From NCBI GenBank assembly GCA_016219185.1, contig JACRBZ010000026.1:1-64000 (forward strand): a stretch of 64,000 bases of DNA. The letters run 5' to 3'. Both the position numbers and the translations under genes were made by a program. A model generated the notes under the pieces. The model had not been told where the DNA came from, did not search any database, and saw only the letters and a list, made by a program, of their open reading frames with translations. This stretch comes from Deltaproteobacteria bacterium. Lineage in GTDB: Bacteria > Desulfobacterota > Desulfobacteria > Desulfobacterales > Desulfatirhabdiaceae. Numbering within the stretch: position 1 is the first letter of the stretch; every line of letters starts with the position of its first letter. Shown piece after piece: positions 1-8,078 of the stretch.

Positions 1-1079
1 AATCCCTTCTATTCAGGTCATTCCTTTCGGACCTGCGTTTGAGTTTCTAATAAAAATGCGGGAAGAGCTCGGTCTCAATCCCATCTATTCAGGTCATTCC
101 TTTCGGACCTGCGTTTGAGTTTCTAATCAAAAAGCGGGAAGAGCTCGGTCTCAATCCCTTCTATTCAGGTCATTCCTTTCGGACGCCAGTTCACTGCCGG
201 ACGACCACTATTTTGAGAGGTCTCAATCCCTTCTATTCAGGTCATTCCTTTCGGACATGTCTTCTATTTATTCAATCGAACAAATGAATCAACGTCTCAA
301 TCCCTTCTATTCAGGTCATTCCTTTCGGACCGAGATATAAGCACATCTCCCGTGACAATATTAATCACTGTCTCAATCCCTTCTATTCAGGTCATTCCTT
401 TCGGACAAGCAGCGCCGCAGCTTCTGTTAATGCATTTTTTTGTCTCAATCCCTTCTATTCAGGTCATTCCTTTCGGACCTCACTGAGATTTTGCGTCTCA
501 CGGAAGAAAATCAGGGTCTCAATCCCTTCTATTCAGGTCATTCCTTTCGGACCCCGAAACGCTTGTCAATATCATTGATCCAGATTCAAGGTCTCAATCC
601 CTTCTATTCAGGTCATTCCTTTCGGACAGAGAGAACTCGCTGTCTATCGGGGACGGAACGGCTGGGGTCTCAATCCCTTCTATTCAGGTCATTCCTTTCG
701 GACAGCTGGTTGAATTTAGGCTTGCCAGGCGCACGGCCCTGTCTCAATCCCTTCTATTCAGGTCATTCCTTTCGGACAGATGCAACAGAAGCCCTAAACA
801 TCCTTGATGAGTCGTCTCAATCCCTTCTATTCAGGTCATTCCTTTCGGACGTGATTGATTGCGGCACTTCGCCGTCGAGTCTTTCCGCAGTCTCAATCCC
901 TTCTATTCAGGTCATTCCTTTCGGACCGAATTTCACTCTAGACTGGCATGGGGAGGAGTGGTATAAGAGAAGTCTCAATCCCTTCTATTCAGGTCATTCC
1001 TTTCGGACTAAACGCCGCACTCGACCTCACCCCGGCCATGACGTCTCAATCCCTTCTATTCAGGTCATTCCTTTCGGAC
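1..1079 (-). CRISPR. CRISPR array, 15 repeats visible (first cut by window edge), class 1 type
   Basis: Fourteen full 37-nt repeats start at 72, 148, 220, 294, 370, 442, 516, 591, 667, 741, 814, 890, 972 and 1043; the one at 1-32 is cut by the window edge. On the plus strand each begins GTCTCAATCCCTTC and ends CCTTTCGGAC. All are identical except 72-108, which has one substitution. The 14 spacers are 34-39 nt, apart from a 45-nt one at 927-971. Read on the minus strand the repeat ends in GGGATTGAGAC, close to the ATTGAAAC-type 5' handle of many type I and III crRNAs, so transcription is inferred to run right to left, with the leader to the right of 1079. The only mutated repeat lies at the left, which fits a leader-distal end. 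No cas gene is in the window, so the subtype is open; variable spacer length and a 37-nt repeat suit type III or some type I systems. Open reading frames inside the array are artefacts. Confidence 0.97.
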
Positions 1080-1431
1080 GGTACTCCTATTTTTTGAAAT
1101 GAATTCAAAATGTTGAAAAGGCGTTTCCTGTAACCAACTTGCATGGCACAGATTTTTCCTGAACATACAGGCATGTTATGGATTGTTATTGATCGACAAC
1201 AACTTGAATTATCTGAAGATACTGTCATTTCTGTAACCACCCCCTCTCCGAAGAGACTTTAAAAAATCCGTTAACTTATTTATTTTTATTAATAAAATTG
1301 TCAAAATGATTTGCAGCCTTTCAAATATCGTCGGATTGGTCGCTGTATCTGACATATCATAATATTTTCTTATATTCGAGCCCATTTCAAGACGCTGAGA
1401 AACTGCGGCATTCCGGATGCCTGGAAACGGT
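1080..1431 (-). promoter_or_regulatory. Probable CRISPR leader region, no gene seen
   Basis: This 352-bp gap lies between the last repeat and the chemoreceptor stop codon. It holds A/T-rich runs, especially around 1081-1120 and 1260-1380, and no credible coding frame. If the array is read on the minus strand, as the repeat end suggests, the first 100-200 bases next to 1079 would be the leader with the crRNA promoter and the adaptation site. The assignment rests on orientation only. Confidence 0.5.
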
Positions 1432-3420
1432 TCAGAAATTGCCCAATTCGTCGTCATCCATCGGAATCAGTTGCTCCGGGCGAATTTCGCCTTTCGGGGA
1501 CATGGGAAGGGTTGGTGTCTTTTTCTTCGGGATCAAGGCGCCCAAGGTTTCGGGTTTCAGGCCGATGCCGCGGTTCCGGCCATGCTCGCTGCTGCCGACG
1601 GGGCTTCGATCTTTGCTCACCATATCCACCAGTTCACCCACCATGCTTTTCATCTGTTCGGCCTGAGCGTTCAACTCCTCGCTGGCCGAGGCCGATTCTT
1701 CGGCGGTGGCCGCGTTTTGCTGAGTCACCCTGTCCATTTCGGTGACAGCCAGATTCACCTGTTCGATGCCTGTGGCCTGCTCACCGGAAGCTGCCGCAAT
1801 CTCGCCGACGAGTTCGGCGACTTTGGCCGATCCGGCCGCCACCTGCTGGAATGCGTCATTGGTCCGTGTCACCAGCTCGGAGCCGTGCTTGATCTTTTTG
1901 ACCGTTCTTTCAAGCAGGATGGAGGTGTTTTTGGCGGCATCGGCAGCGCGCATGGCCAGATTTCTGACTTCATCCGCCACAACCGCAAAGCCCGCTCCCG
2001 CCTCACCGGCCCGGGCCGCCTCGACAGCGGCGTTTAAGGCCAGAAGATTGGTTTGAAATGCAATCTCATCGATGGTCTTGATGATCTTGAAGGTTTCTTC
2101 GCTATCCTTTGAGATATCCGACATGGACGTGGTGAGCTGGCTCATGGACGTGTTGGCCTGGCTCACCACCGCCCGGGTCTCCGTCATGAGGGAATTGGCC
2201 TGGGCCGCGTTTTGCGCATTCTGTTTGGTCATGGACGACATTTCTTCCAGGGACGAGGATGTCTCTTCAACACCGGCGGCCTGCTCGGACGATCCTTCGG
2301 CCAGGGACTGACTGGCGGAAGACACCTGTCCCGCGGCGGATGCCACCTGATCCGCGCCTTCATTGAGGCCGGCGATGATCCTGATGATTGGAAGGGTGAT
2401 GGAGCGGGTAATGAACACGGCCAGCAGGATGCCGATGACCAGGGCAATCCCCAATCCGATCATAACGGTCATGCTGGCGGTGCTCAGCGAGGCAGATGCC
2501 TGATCCGCAATTTTATTGGTCTCATCGATGGCGGTTTTCGTCAGATTTCTGGCCAGTTCAAGCGCCTTTGTGCCTGCCGCCACCTGATCGGCATTCAGTT
2601 TGTCCAGTTCGGCAGCGCCCGCAAGATAGTTTTCCATTGCGGCCTTGTATGCCTTGCCCTGAGCCAGGATGTCCTTAAGCTGCTTCTGATTGGACGCTAT
2701 CAGCGTTATGGATTCCAATTCCTGAATTTTTTTCTCGATCTCCGGAAAAACCGTATTAATGCCGTCGGCCATGATCTGCATGTTCCGGTTGGCGCGGGCA
2801 TCCAGGCTGGCGATTCTGGCCGCATTGCAAAGTCCGACGACATCATTGATCAGATTGATCATTTTCAGGCGTTCGGCCCGAATTTGAAACATGGAGTCTT
2901 CATCGGCGAGCACCTTGAGCATGGCGCTGTTCATGGCTTTGAGATAATCCGAGGAATGATCCATGTATATCTTGGCCGCATGGTTCATTTCCGTTGCCAG
3001 TTTTTCAAGCGCCGCAACCGTGTTTTCCGTTTCCGTCGTCAAGCGTTCAAACGCGGTCATGGTTTTTTTGACTTCATCCAGGGCACCCTTGAGATGAACC
3101 AGATGCGGGGCCCCGCCGGCAAGTTTTTCGGCATCCGCAATGCTCTCCATGACCTGGACCATGGCTGCCCGGCCGGTTTCGAGATATTTTCGGTCATAGG
3201 TGAAATTATAGCCCCGAATGGCATACATGGTGCGGTAGGTCCGCCGCTCCAGATCGCTTGAAAACCTGGCTTCCGGAGCAAATTCATCCCCCAGCATTTT
3301 GGACTGGGTCACCACTCCCCTCATTCTTACAACCGCAAGCCCGCCCAGGGCCAGAGCGATCAGAATCAATATGCAGAACCCAGCGGTGATCTTCATTCCC
3401 AATTTCATGTTTTTAAACAC
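1432..3420 (-). CDS. Methyl-accepting chemotaxis protein
   Basis: Transmembrane chemoreceptor of 662 aa that passes a periplasmic signal to CheA/CheW. A short cytoplasmic start is followed by membrane segment 1 (about residues 10-30), a largely helical periplasmic region of about 280 residues, membrane segment 2 (about 315-335), a HAMP-like linker and the long signalling coiled coil. The hairpin tip carries the conserved run [19 protein letters not shown], diagnostic of the family. No CheR-docking pentapeptide is visible at the acidic C-terminus (DDDELGNF). Translation probably starts at the GTG at 3420, which sits about 7 nt after a GGGAGG ribosome site. It is a single gene; no che genes are nearby. 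The ligand is unknown: the sensor region looks like a four-helix or HBM-type bundle rather than Cache, but this is judged by eye. Confidence 0.95.
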   Translation of the reverse strand: MFKNMKLGMKITAGFCILILIALALGGLAVVRMRGVVTQSKMLGDEFAPEARFSSDLERRTYRTMYAIRGYNFTYDRKYLETGRAAMVQVMESIADAEKLAGGAPHLVHLKGALDEVKKTMTAFERLTTETENTVAALEKLATEMNHAAKIYMDHSSDYLKAMNSAMLKVLADEDSMFQIRAERLKMINLINDVVGLCNAARIASLDARANRNMQIMADGINTVFPEIEKKIQELESITLIASNQKQLKDILAQGKAYKAAMENYLAGAAELDKLNADQVAAGTKALELARNLTKTAIDETNKIADQASASLSTASMTVMIGLGIALVIGILLAVFITRSITLPIIRIIAGLNEGADQVASAAGQVSSASQSLAEGSSEQAAGVEETSSSLEEMSSMTKQNAQNAAQANSLMTETRAVVSQANTSMSQLTTSMSDISKDSEETFKIIKTIDEIAFQTNLLALNAAVEAARAGEAGAGFAVVADEVRNLAMRAADAAKNTSILLERTVKKIKHGSELVTRTNDAFQQVAAGSAKVAELVGEIAAASGEQATGIEQVNLAVTEMDRVTQQNAATAEESASASEELNAQAEQMKSMVGELVDMVSKDRSPVGSSEHGRNRGIGLKPETLGALIPKKKTPTLPMSPKGEIRPEQLIPMDDDELGNF

Positions 3421-3541
3421 TTTTCATCCTCCCTTTGTCAGATAATAATCGTGTCGAAACGCATTGGTTTGATCATGCCATTTAAGTCACCCGGCATTTC
3501 CGGAGTTGCGGTGACGGGCTTCCGATGCCTTATGCCCGCGA

Positions 3542-4831
3542 TCACGAACCCACCTTGTAACGGAGACGCCGCAGGCGATGCTCCATGGCAGGGCGATCCG
3601 GCTCAGAAAGCCTTTCTCCGTCAAGTATTCTGGCCACGATCTCCGCGGCAAGGCTGAATTCGCGGACATGGTGCTCATACCATTTGGCAAGCTCTTCAGC
3701 GGCAAAAACGTCGTAGGGATCCAAGGCGATCATCTCCTGCCAAAGCGATACGGCATCATGCCATTGGTTGGTCTTCTTGTGGATCAGCGACAAGGACCTG
3801 CGTGCGCCCTGCGCAACCCCCGGCTGCCCGGAGCGGGACAGGGGCTCAAAAATACGGATTGCCGCCGCAAGGTCTCCGCGGTCGTGGTGCAGCCTTGCAA
3901 CCGAGAGCAGGTCGGCATGATGGCTATAAGCGGCCGGTCCGCCCGCCACCAAATCCGTTACGTGCTTCAGCAGGGATGCCATGGAAATGATATCCAGCCG
4001 GTTGTGCCGGAATACGTCCGCCATCAGCCTGCCGTCCCTTCTCCTGAGCCAGTCGAAATAGCGCTGGGGGATCTCGTGGCCGGGCACATCCTGTTCGCGC
4101 CTTACCCCGAGCACGGATGACTCCAGGGTCGCCAGCCGGACATTTTCCAGGCGGTGGGAATAGATCCGCCGGCTCGGGTGGAGCAGATCGATTTGCGGCA
4201 TGCCGGAAAGCATGTCCCGGAACCGGTTGAGGATGAATCGGGTCGCAAGCAGGTTCAGGTCATAGGCTTTGCCGTTGAAGGTCACCAGGAATTTCCGTTT
4301 GGATGCCAGTTCGCATAAGCATGCGAGCATGGCAGGTTCTTCGGAGAAATCCCGTGCAAAGAGCTGATGGGTGATAAAGCCGCCATCTTCAAACCACCCG
4401 AGCCCGATCAGAAAGGGAAAGGTTCCGGTGCCGCCGGCAAGACCCGTGGTTTCGGTGTCAAGGAACAGGGCGTCCTCCATGGACAGGCCCTTTGGGACAT
4501 CGGCGCCGGCAAGAAAGGCCACCGCATCCATGCTGGGGCTGACAAGGTCGCAGACCCGCGCGTGCCCATGAAAGTCCGCTGCCTTTAACCTGCCGCGGGA
4601 AAAGAAAAATCTGCCTTGCGGCGTCACCGCCTCCTCTCCGGTAACCACACTTTCCAATGAGACCGGCCGATCTTTTAACGGAGGCGGGGGATGCGCTCCC
4701 AGGCGCTCCCTGCGGTTCATGATCTCACTTATTTTGTTGCGGAGCTCGCTGACCCTGTCTTGTTTAAGGTCCGCTTGAAAGGGTTTAGCGGCATCCCCCG
4801 TGAGGCGGCCGAGTCTGTCCCTGAGGCTCAT
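3542..4831 (-). CDS. mrfB: MrfB/YprB-like RNase H-fold 3'-5' exonuclease with TPR tail
   Basis: A 429-aa protein with an RNase H-like (DnaQ-type) nuclease domain. The first acidic motif is LFLDTETTGLAGG at about residues 123-135; a second aspartate lies in FNGKAYDLNLL and the third motif is around HNRLDIISMASLL. The C-terminal third is helical and TPR-like. Its ATG overlaps the stop of the upstream helicase gene (ATGA), so the two are translationally coupled. The same pair is known in Bacillus subtilis as YprA-YprB (MrfA-MrfB), which repairs mitomycin-type DNA damage independently of UvrABC; the exonuclease acts together with the helicase. The function here is inferred from pairing and motifs. 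Length fits the family. Confidence 0.85.
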   Translation of the reverse strand: MSLRDRLGRLTGDAAKPFQADLKQDRVSELRNKISEIMNRRERLGAHPPPPLKDRPVSLESVVTGEEAVTPQGRFFFSRGRLKAADFHGHARVCDLVSPSMDAVAFLAGADVPKGLSMEDALFLDTETTGLAGGTGTFPFLIGLGWFEDGGFITHQLFARDFSEEPAMLACLCELASKRKFLVTFNGKAYDLNLLATRFILNRFRDMLSGMPQIDLLHPSRRIYSHRLENVRLATLESSVLGVRREQDVPGHEIPQRYFDWLRRRDGRLMADVFRHNRLDIISMASLLKHVTDLVAGGPAAYSHHADLLSVARLHHDRGDLAAAIRIFEPLSRSGQPGVAQGARRSLSLIHKKTNQWHDAVSLWQEMIALDPYDVFAAEELAKWYEHHVREFSLAAEIVARILDGERLSEPDRPAMEHRLRRLRYKVGS

Positions 4832-7188
4832 GCGTTTTCCATCAGATCCAGGAGCCCCATGGCTGCATGCTTTGCCGAAGGTCCCACTTCAAGTGTCGGC
4901 CCCACGCACATGGGGCACCCGTGGTCGCAGGGGCACGAAGAGATGAGAGACCGTGCGGCCCGGATCAACTCATCATGCCGTTCGAACAGGTTATCTGAAA
5001 AACCGATGCCGCCCGGATAGGCATCGAAGATGAACACCGTGGGATCATAGGCATTTTCCATGACGTTTGCGGGCTGACCCGGGCTTTCAGTAATGACGCG
5101 ACCGCCCGTTCCAGTGCGGACAAACCACTCGCCGCTCTTATCGCCGATGCACCGGTCGATGTCGCGGATGTCCGACATCACCAGCATGGCGCAGATGTGG
5201 TGCAGGCAGTAGGCAAGCCCGGAAAGGCCGTCGATGATTTCCTCGCGTCTGAGCTTAAGGCCGTCCAGCAAGTCCCAGGGGATGGTAAACCAGTAGCTGG
5301 TCGTGTGCATGTCCTTCTGCGGCAGGGTGACGTCGCCGTAACCCACATTCTCCGATGTATAAAACTTGATTTTCTTGTATCCCACCACCTTGCGAGACAC
5401 CTGCACCTCGCCGTGTTCCACGATGATGCCGCCCTTCATCTTCTTGGCAAAGTCATCTATGACGCGGACATTGGTGTAAGTCATGGCATCCGTGTAATAA
5501 TCGACATCCACCTTTCGGACGTACGCCTTCTTGCGCTCCAGATCGAGCTTATCCACGTGGTACTGCTGGGATTCCACCATATAGATGGCATCGTCGTGGA
5601 CCGTGGTGAACGCACTGTCCCAGTCCACCTCGGCGATCACCTTGTGATTGGCCGTATCCGTCGTGTCCACGACCACCACATTCTCGGAATTGATGGTTCT
5701 TAAGCTCACCTCGTCCGCGGGGTAGCTTTCGGCGGCCCAATGCCAGCGCTGATTCACCCGGTGCAGCACGCCTTTTTCCTCCAGATAGGAAAGAAGCTCC
5801 ATGAGATCCTCTCTTCCGAAGCGTTCACCTTCCTCGAAAGGCAGCTCAAAGGCAGCGCTCTTGATGTGGTGCAGCAGGATAATGAGATTATCCGGGTTCA
5901 CGCGGCAGTGCTCAGGGGACCTTGTGAAGAAATACGTCGGATTCTGCACGATGAACTGATCCATGGGGTTGCTCTTGGCAATCAGGATGGCAAGACTCTG
6001 GCCCGCCCTGCGGCCGGCCCTGCCCGCCTGTTGCCAGGCGCTGGCGATGGAGCCGGGGTAGCCCGCCATGATGCAGGCTTCCATGTCGCCGATGTCGATG
6101 CCCAGTTCCAGGGCATTGGTGCTCACAACGCCCATGACGCTCCGATCCCTTAAGCCCTTTTCGATATCCCGCCTGAGAATCGGCAGGTAGCCTCCCCGGT
6201 AGCCGGTCACATAGTGGTCATGCGATGGGATCTTTGAGCGGAAAATGTCCTTCAGGTACTTGGTGAGCACCTCGACGTTTAACCTGCTCGTGGTGAATAC
6301 GATCGTCTGAATCTTGTTGGCAATGAGTTTGCTTGCGATTTTGCGCGCGGGGGTGAGTGCCGACTGGCGAATGCCGAGCTCGCGGTTGATGATCGGCGGG
6401 TTGTAGAGAATGAATGTCTTTTCAGCCCTGGGCGCGCCGCTTTCATCGATAAGTGCCACATCCCGCTCCAGCAGGTTCTCCGCATGCGATTTGGGATTGG
6501 CCACCGTAGCCGAGCAGCAGATAAACACCGGGTCCTGCCCGTAAAAGCGGCAGATCCTTTTCAACCGGCGGAACACATTCGTCACATGGCTGCCGAACAC
6601 GCCCCGATAAATGTGCAGCTCGTCCACCACCACATATTTCAGGTTGGCAAAGAGCATCCGCCACTTGGTGTGGTGGGGCAGGATACCGGCATGCAGCATG
6701 TCGGGATTGGTCACCACGACATGGCCCTGCTTGCGGATGGCCCGCCTGGCGTCATCCGGCGTGTCACCGTCATAGGTAAATGTCTTGATATCGGCCTTGA
6801 GATCACCAATGAGCCCATGCACCTCGTTCATCTGATCATTGGCAAGGGCCTTGGTGGGGAAAAGATACAGGGCACGCGTCTCCGGCGCATCCAGTATGCT
6901 CTGGAGAACGGGCAGATTGTAACAAAGCGTCTTGCCGCTGGCCGTCGGCGTCACAAGCACCACGTCCCTGCCCTGGCGGATGAGTTCAACGGCATGCGCC
7001 TGATGGCTGTAAAGTTGCGATATGCCGCGCCCGGCAAGGACTGCGTGCAGGCTCGGGTTCACCCAATCCGGGTACGGGGCAAAACTGCCAGCGGATGCGG
7101 GGATGTGCATAATCGAGGTGGCGTTTTCCCTGAAGCGCCGGTTGCCTTCGGTGCGTGCCACCCATTCTGCAAGACTCAAGTTCGCCAT
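4828..7188 (-). CDS. mrfA: MrfA/YprA-like DEAD/DEAH helicase with C-terminal zinc-binding domain
   Basis: Superfamily 2 DNA helicase of about 786 aa. Motif I is TPTASGKT near residue 82, motif II is DELH near 190, motif III is CCSAT near 226 and motif VI contains QQAGRAGR. The C-terminal part matches the DUF1998 region, with the cysteine cluster CPCDHGCPMC near the end that should bind zinc. Homologs (B. subtilis MrfA, yeast Hrq1-like proteins) unwind DNA and work in excision repair of crosslinks and mitomycin adducts with the nuclease MrfB, encoded immediately downstream here. The frame is open from a GTG at 7200, but the ATG at 7188 follows a GAGAG sequence at better spacing and begins MANLSLAEW, so it is preferred. 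A promoter with an inverted repeat lies just upstream. Confidence 0.9.
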   Translation of the reverse strand: MANLSLAEWVARTEGNRRFRENATSIMHIPASAGSFAPYPDWVNPSLHAVLAGRGISQLYSHQAHAVELIRQGRDVVLVTPTASGKTLCYNLPVLQSILDAPETRALYLFPTKALANDQMNEVHGLIGDLKADIKTFTYDGDTPDDARRAIRKQGHVVVTNPDMLHAGILPHHTKWRMLFANLKYVVVDELHIYRGVFGSHVTNVFRRLKRICRFYGQDPVFICCSATVANPKSHAENLLERDVALIDESGAPRAEKTFILYNPPIINRELGIRQSALTPARKIASKLIANKIQTIVFTTSRLNVEVLTKYLKDIFRSKIPSHDHYVTGYRGGYLPILRRDIEKGLRDRSVMGVVSTNALELGIDIGDMEACIMAGYPGSIASAWQQAGRAGRRAGQSLAILIAKSNPMDQFIVQNPTYFFTRSPEHCRVNPDNLIILLHHIKSAAFELPFEEGERFGREDLMELLSYLEEKGVLHRVNQRWHWAAESYPADEVSLRTINSENVVVVDTTDTANHKVIAEVDWDSAFTTVHDDAIYMVESQQYHVDKLDLERKKAYVRKVDVDYYTDAMTYTNVRVIDDFAKKMKGGIIVEHGEVQVSRKVVGYKKIKFYTSENVGYGDVTLPQKDMHTTSYWFTIPWDLLDGLKLRREEIIDGLSGLAYCLHHICAMLVMSDIRDIDRCIGDKSGEWFVRTGTGGRVITESPGQPANVMENAYDPTVFIFDAYPGGIGFSDNLFERHDELIRAARSLISSCPCDHGCPMCVGPTLEVGPSAKHAAMGLLDLMENA

Positions 7189-7226
7189 ATCTCTCACCAC
7201 AGGGGAAAACAGGAATTTCCGTTATA

Positions 7227-7263
7227 CTTTCTGATCTATCTCAGAAAGCGTCTTGCATGTCAA
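7227..7263 (-). promoter_or_regulatory. Candidate promoter and operator of mrfAB
   Basis: On the minus strand TTGACA (7263-7258) is followed after 17 bp by GATAGA (7240-7235), a reasonable sigma-70 arrangement about 47 nt from the mrfA start. The -10 hexamer is the loop between two perfect 8-bp inverted arms, CTTTCTGA and TCAGAAAG (7227-7234 and 7241-7248). A dyad centred on the -10 box is a typical place for a repressor, perhaps a damage-responsive one; the repressor is not identified. Confidence 0.45.
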
Positions 7264-7340
7264 ATTTTAACAGAACAGATCGGCACCGACACATATCCTG
7301 TTTTTTGAAGGTAATGGAAGTAACTTGAAAGTGGCGGGTC

Positions 7341-7366
7341 GTTGGGGATATTTGAATATCCCCAAC
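7341..7366. repeat. Dispersed hairpin repeat, copy 1
   Basis: A perfect inverted repeat with 12-bp arms, GTTGGGGATATT and AATATCCCCAAC, and a 2-nt loop. The flank ACAAATCAA is shared with a second copy at 14830-14854. It lies downstream of the usp gene (minus strand) and has no adjacent U-run, so it is not a standard terminator. A REP-like or mRNA-stabilising role is possible. Confidence 0.8.
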
Positions 7367-7419
7367 AAATCAAAATCGGAAATCCGCGTGCGTGGATATG
7401 AAAAGTTAAAAATGAAGAA

Positions 7420-7860
7420 TTATACGTTCCGCGTTCGGATAATGAATATGGGCCGATCGATCTTGTGCATGACGCCGGCTGCCACACTGCCGTAAAAAAC
7501 CCGGGACAGGCCGCTTCTACCATGACTGGCGATGGCGATCAGATCCGCATTTTCCCTCCGGGCAACCGTCAGAATGGTTTCCACCACGGGCCCCTCTTCG
7601 ACAAAGCAAACGGCTTCAATTCCTTTTTTTTGAAAACCCTCCTGAATGCCGGCCAGATATGCGCTGATTTCTTCTTTCCTTCGATTAAACGCATGGAGAT
7701 ATTCATTGATGTTATCGATCTGAAGAGCGGCTTCATGACGGGACAAGACCTGAAGAAAAATAACTTTTGACTTGAACCGCAGGGCTATATTTTCAACATG
7801 GGGAAGAATGCCCTCGGCCCTGGGGGAACCGTCCAATGGAACCAATAACCTTTGATACAT
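7420..7860 (-). CDS. Universal stress protein, UspA family
   Basis: A 146-aa single-domain Usp. It begins MYQRLLVPLDGSPRAE, giving the first strand and the conserved aspartate, and near the C-terminus carries SHGRSGLSRVFYGSVA, which fits the G-x2-G-x9-G-S nucleotide-binding pattern of ATP-binding Usp proteins. A strong ribosome site (AAAGGAGGT) precedes the ATG. It lies downstream of a hybrid histidine kinase, separated by a copy of the four-copy non-coding element (7944-8020), which probably contains or regulates its promoter. Such proteins help cells survive starvation, redox or energy stress; the precise role cannot be read from sequence. Confidence 0.93.
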   Translation of the reverse strand: MYQRLLVPLDGSPRAEGILPHVENIALRFKSKVIFLQVLSRHEAALQIDNINEYLHAFNRRKEEISAYLAGIQEGFQKKGIEAVCFVEEGPVVETILTVARRENADLIAIASHGRSGLSRVFYGSVAAGVMHKIDRPIFIIRTRNV

Positions 7861-7943
7861 GGGATACCTCCTTTATTCGCTTCGGGTTTTGGATTTCGAG
7901 TAGGAAACCATTTGATTTCTATTCATTCTGATTTGTTTGATGT

Positions 7944-8020
7944 TTTTTGTCTATAAAGTGAACGCTTCATTTTTGTCTGGGTGAATCTACCAGCCGGGAA
8001 TTTCCCCTATCTGTTTTTCC
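7944..8020 (-). repeat. Four-copy intergenic element, copy A (upstream of usp)
   Basis: This is the most diverged of four related non-coding segments (others at 38866, 40638 and 45102). Plus-strand landmarks are TTTTGTCTATAAAG, CGCTTCATTTTTGTCTG, GAATCTACCAG and the short dyad GGGAATTTCCCC. It sits between the stop of a sensor kinase and the start of usp, about 84 nt from the usp ATG. The conserved setting suggests a promoter or operator module, or a structured 5' leader, for stress genes. Confidence 0.75.
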
Positions 8021-8078
8021 GGTGAGCAAAGAAGTCGCCACTTGATTTCCTTGCTCGGGAGAAGTCATGGATGGACCG

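Noticed and set aside
440..1102. A 220-codon open frame on the plus strand with repeated SQSLLFRSF / NPFYSGHSF segments
   Set aside because: It is only the translation of CRISPR repeats and spacers.
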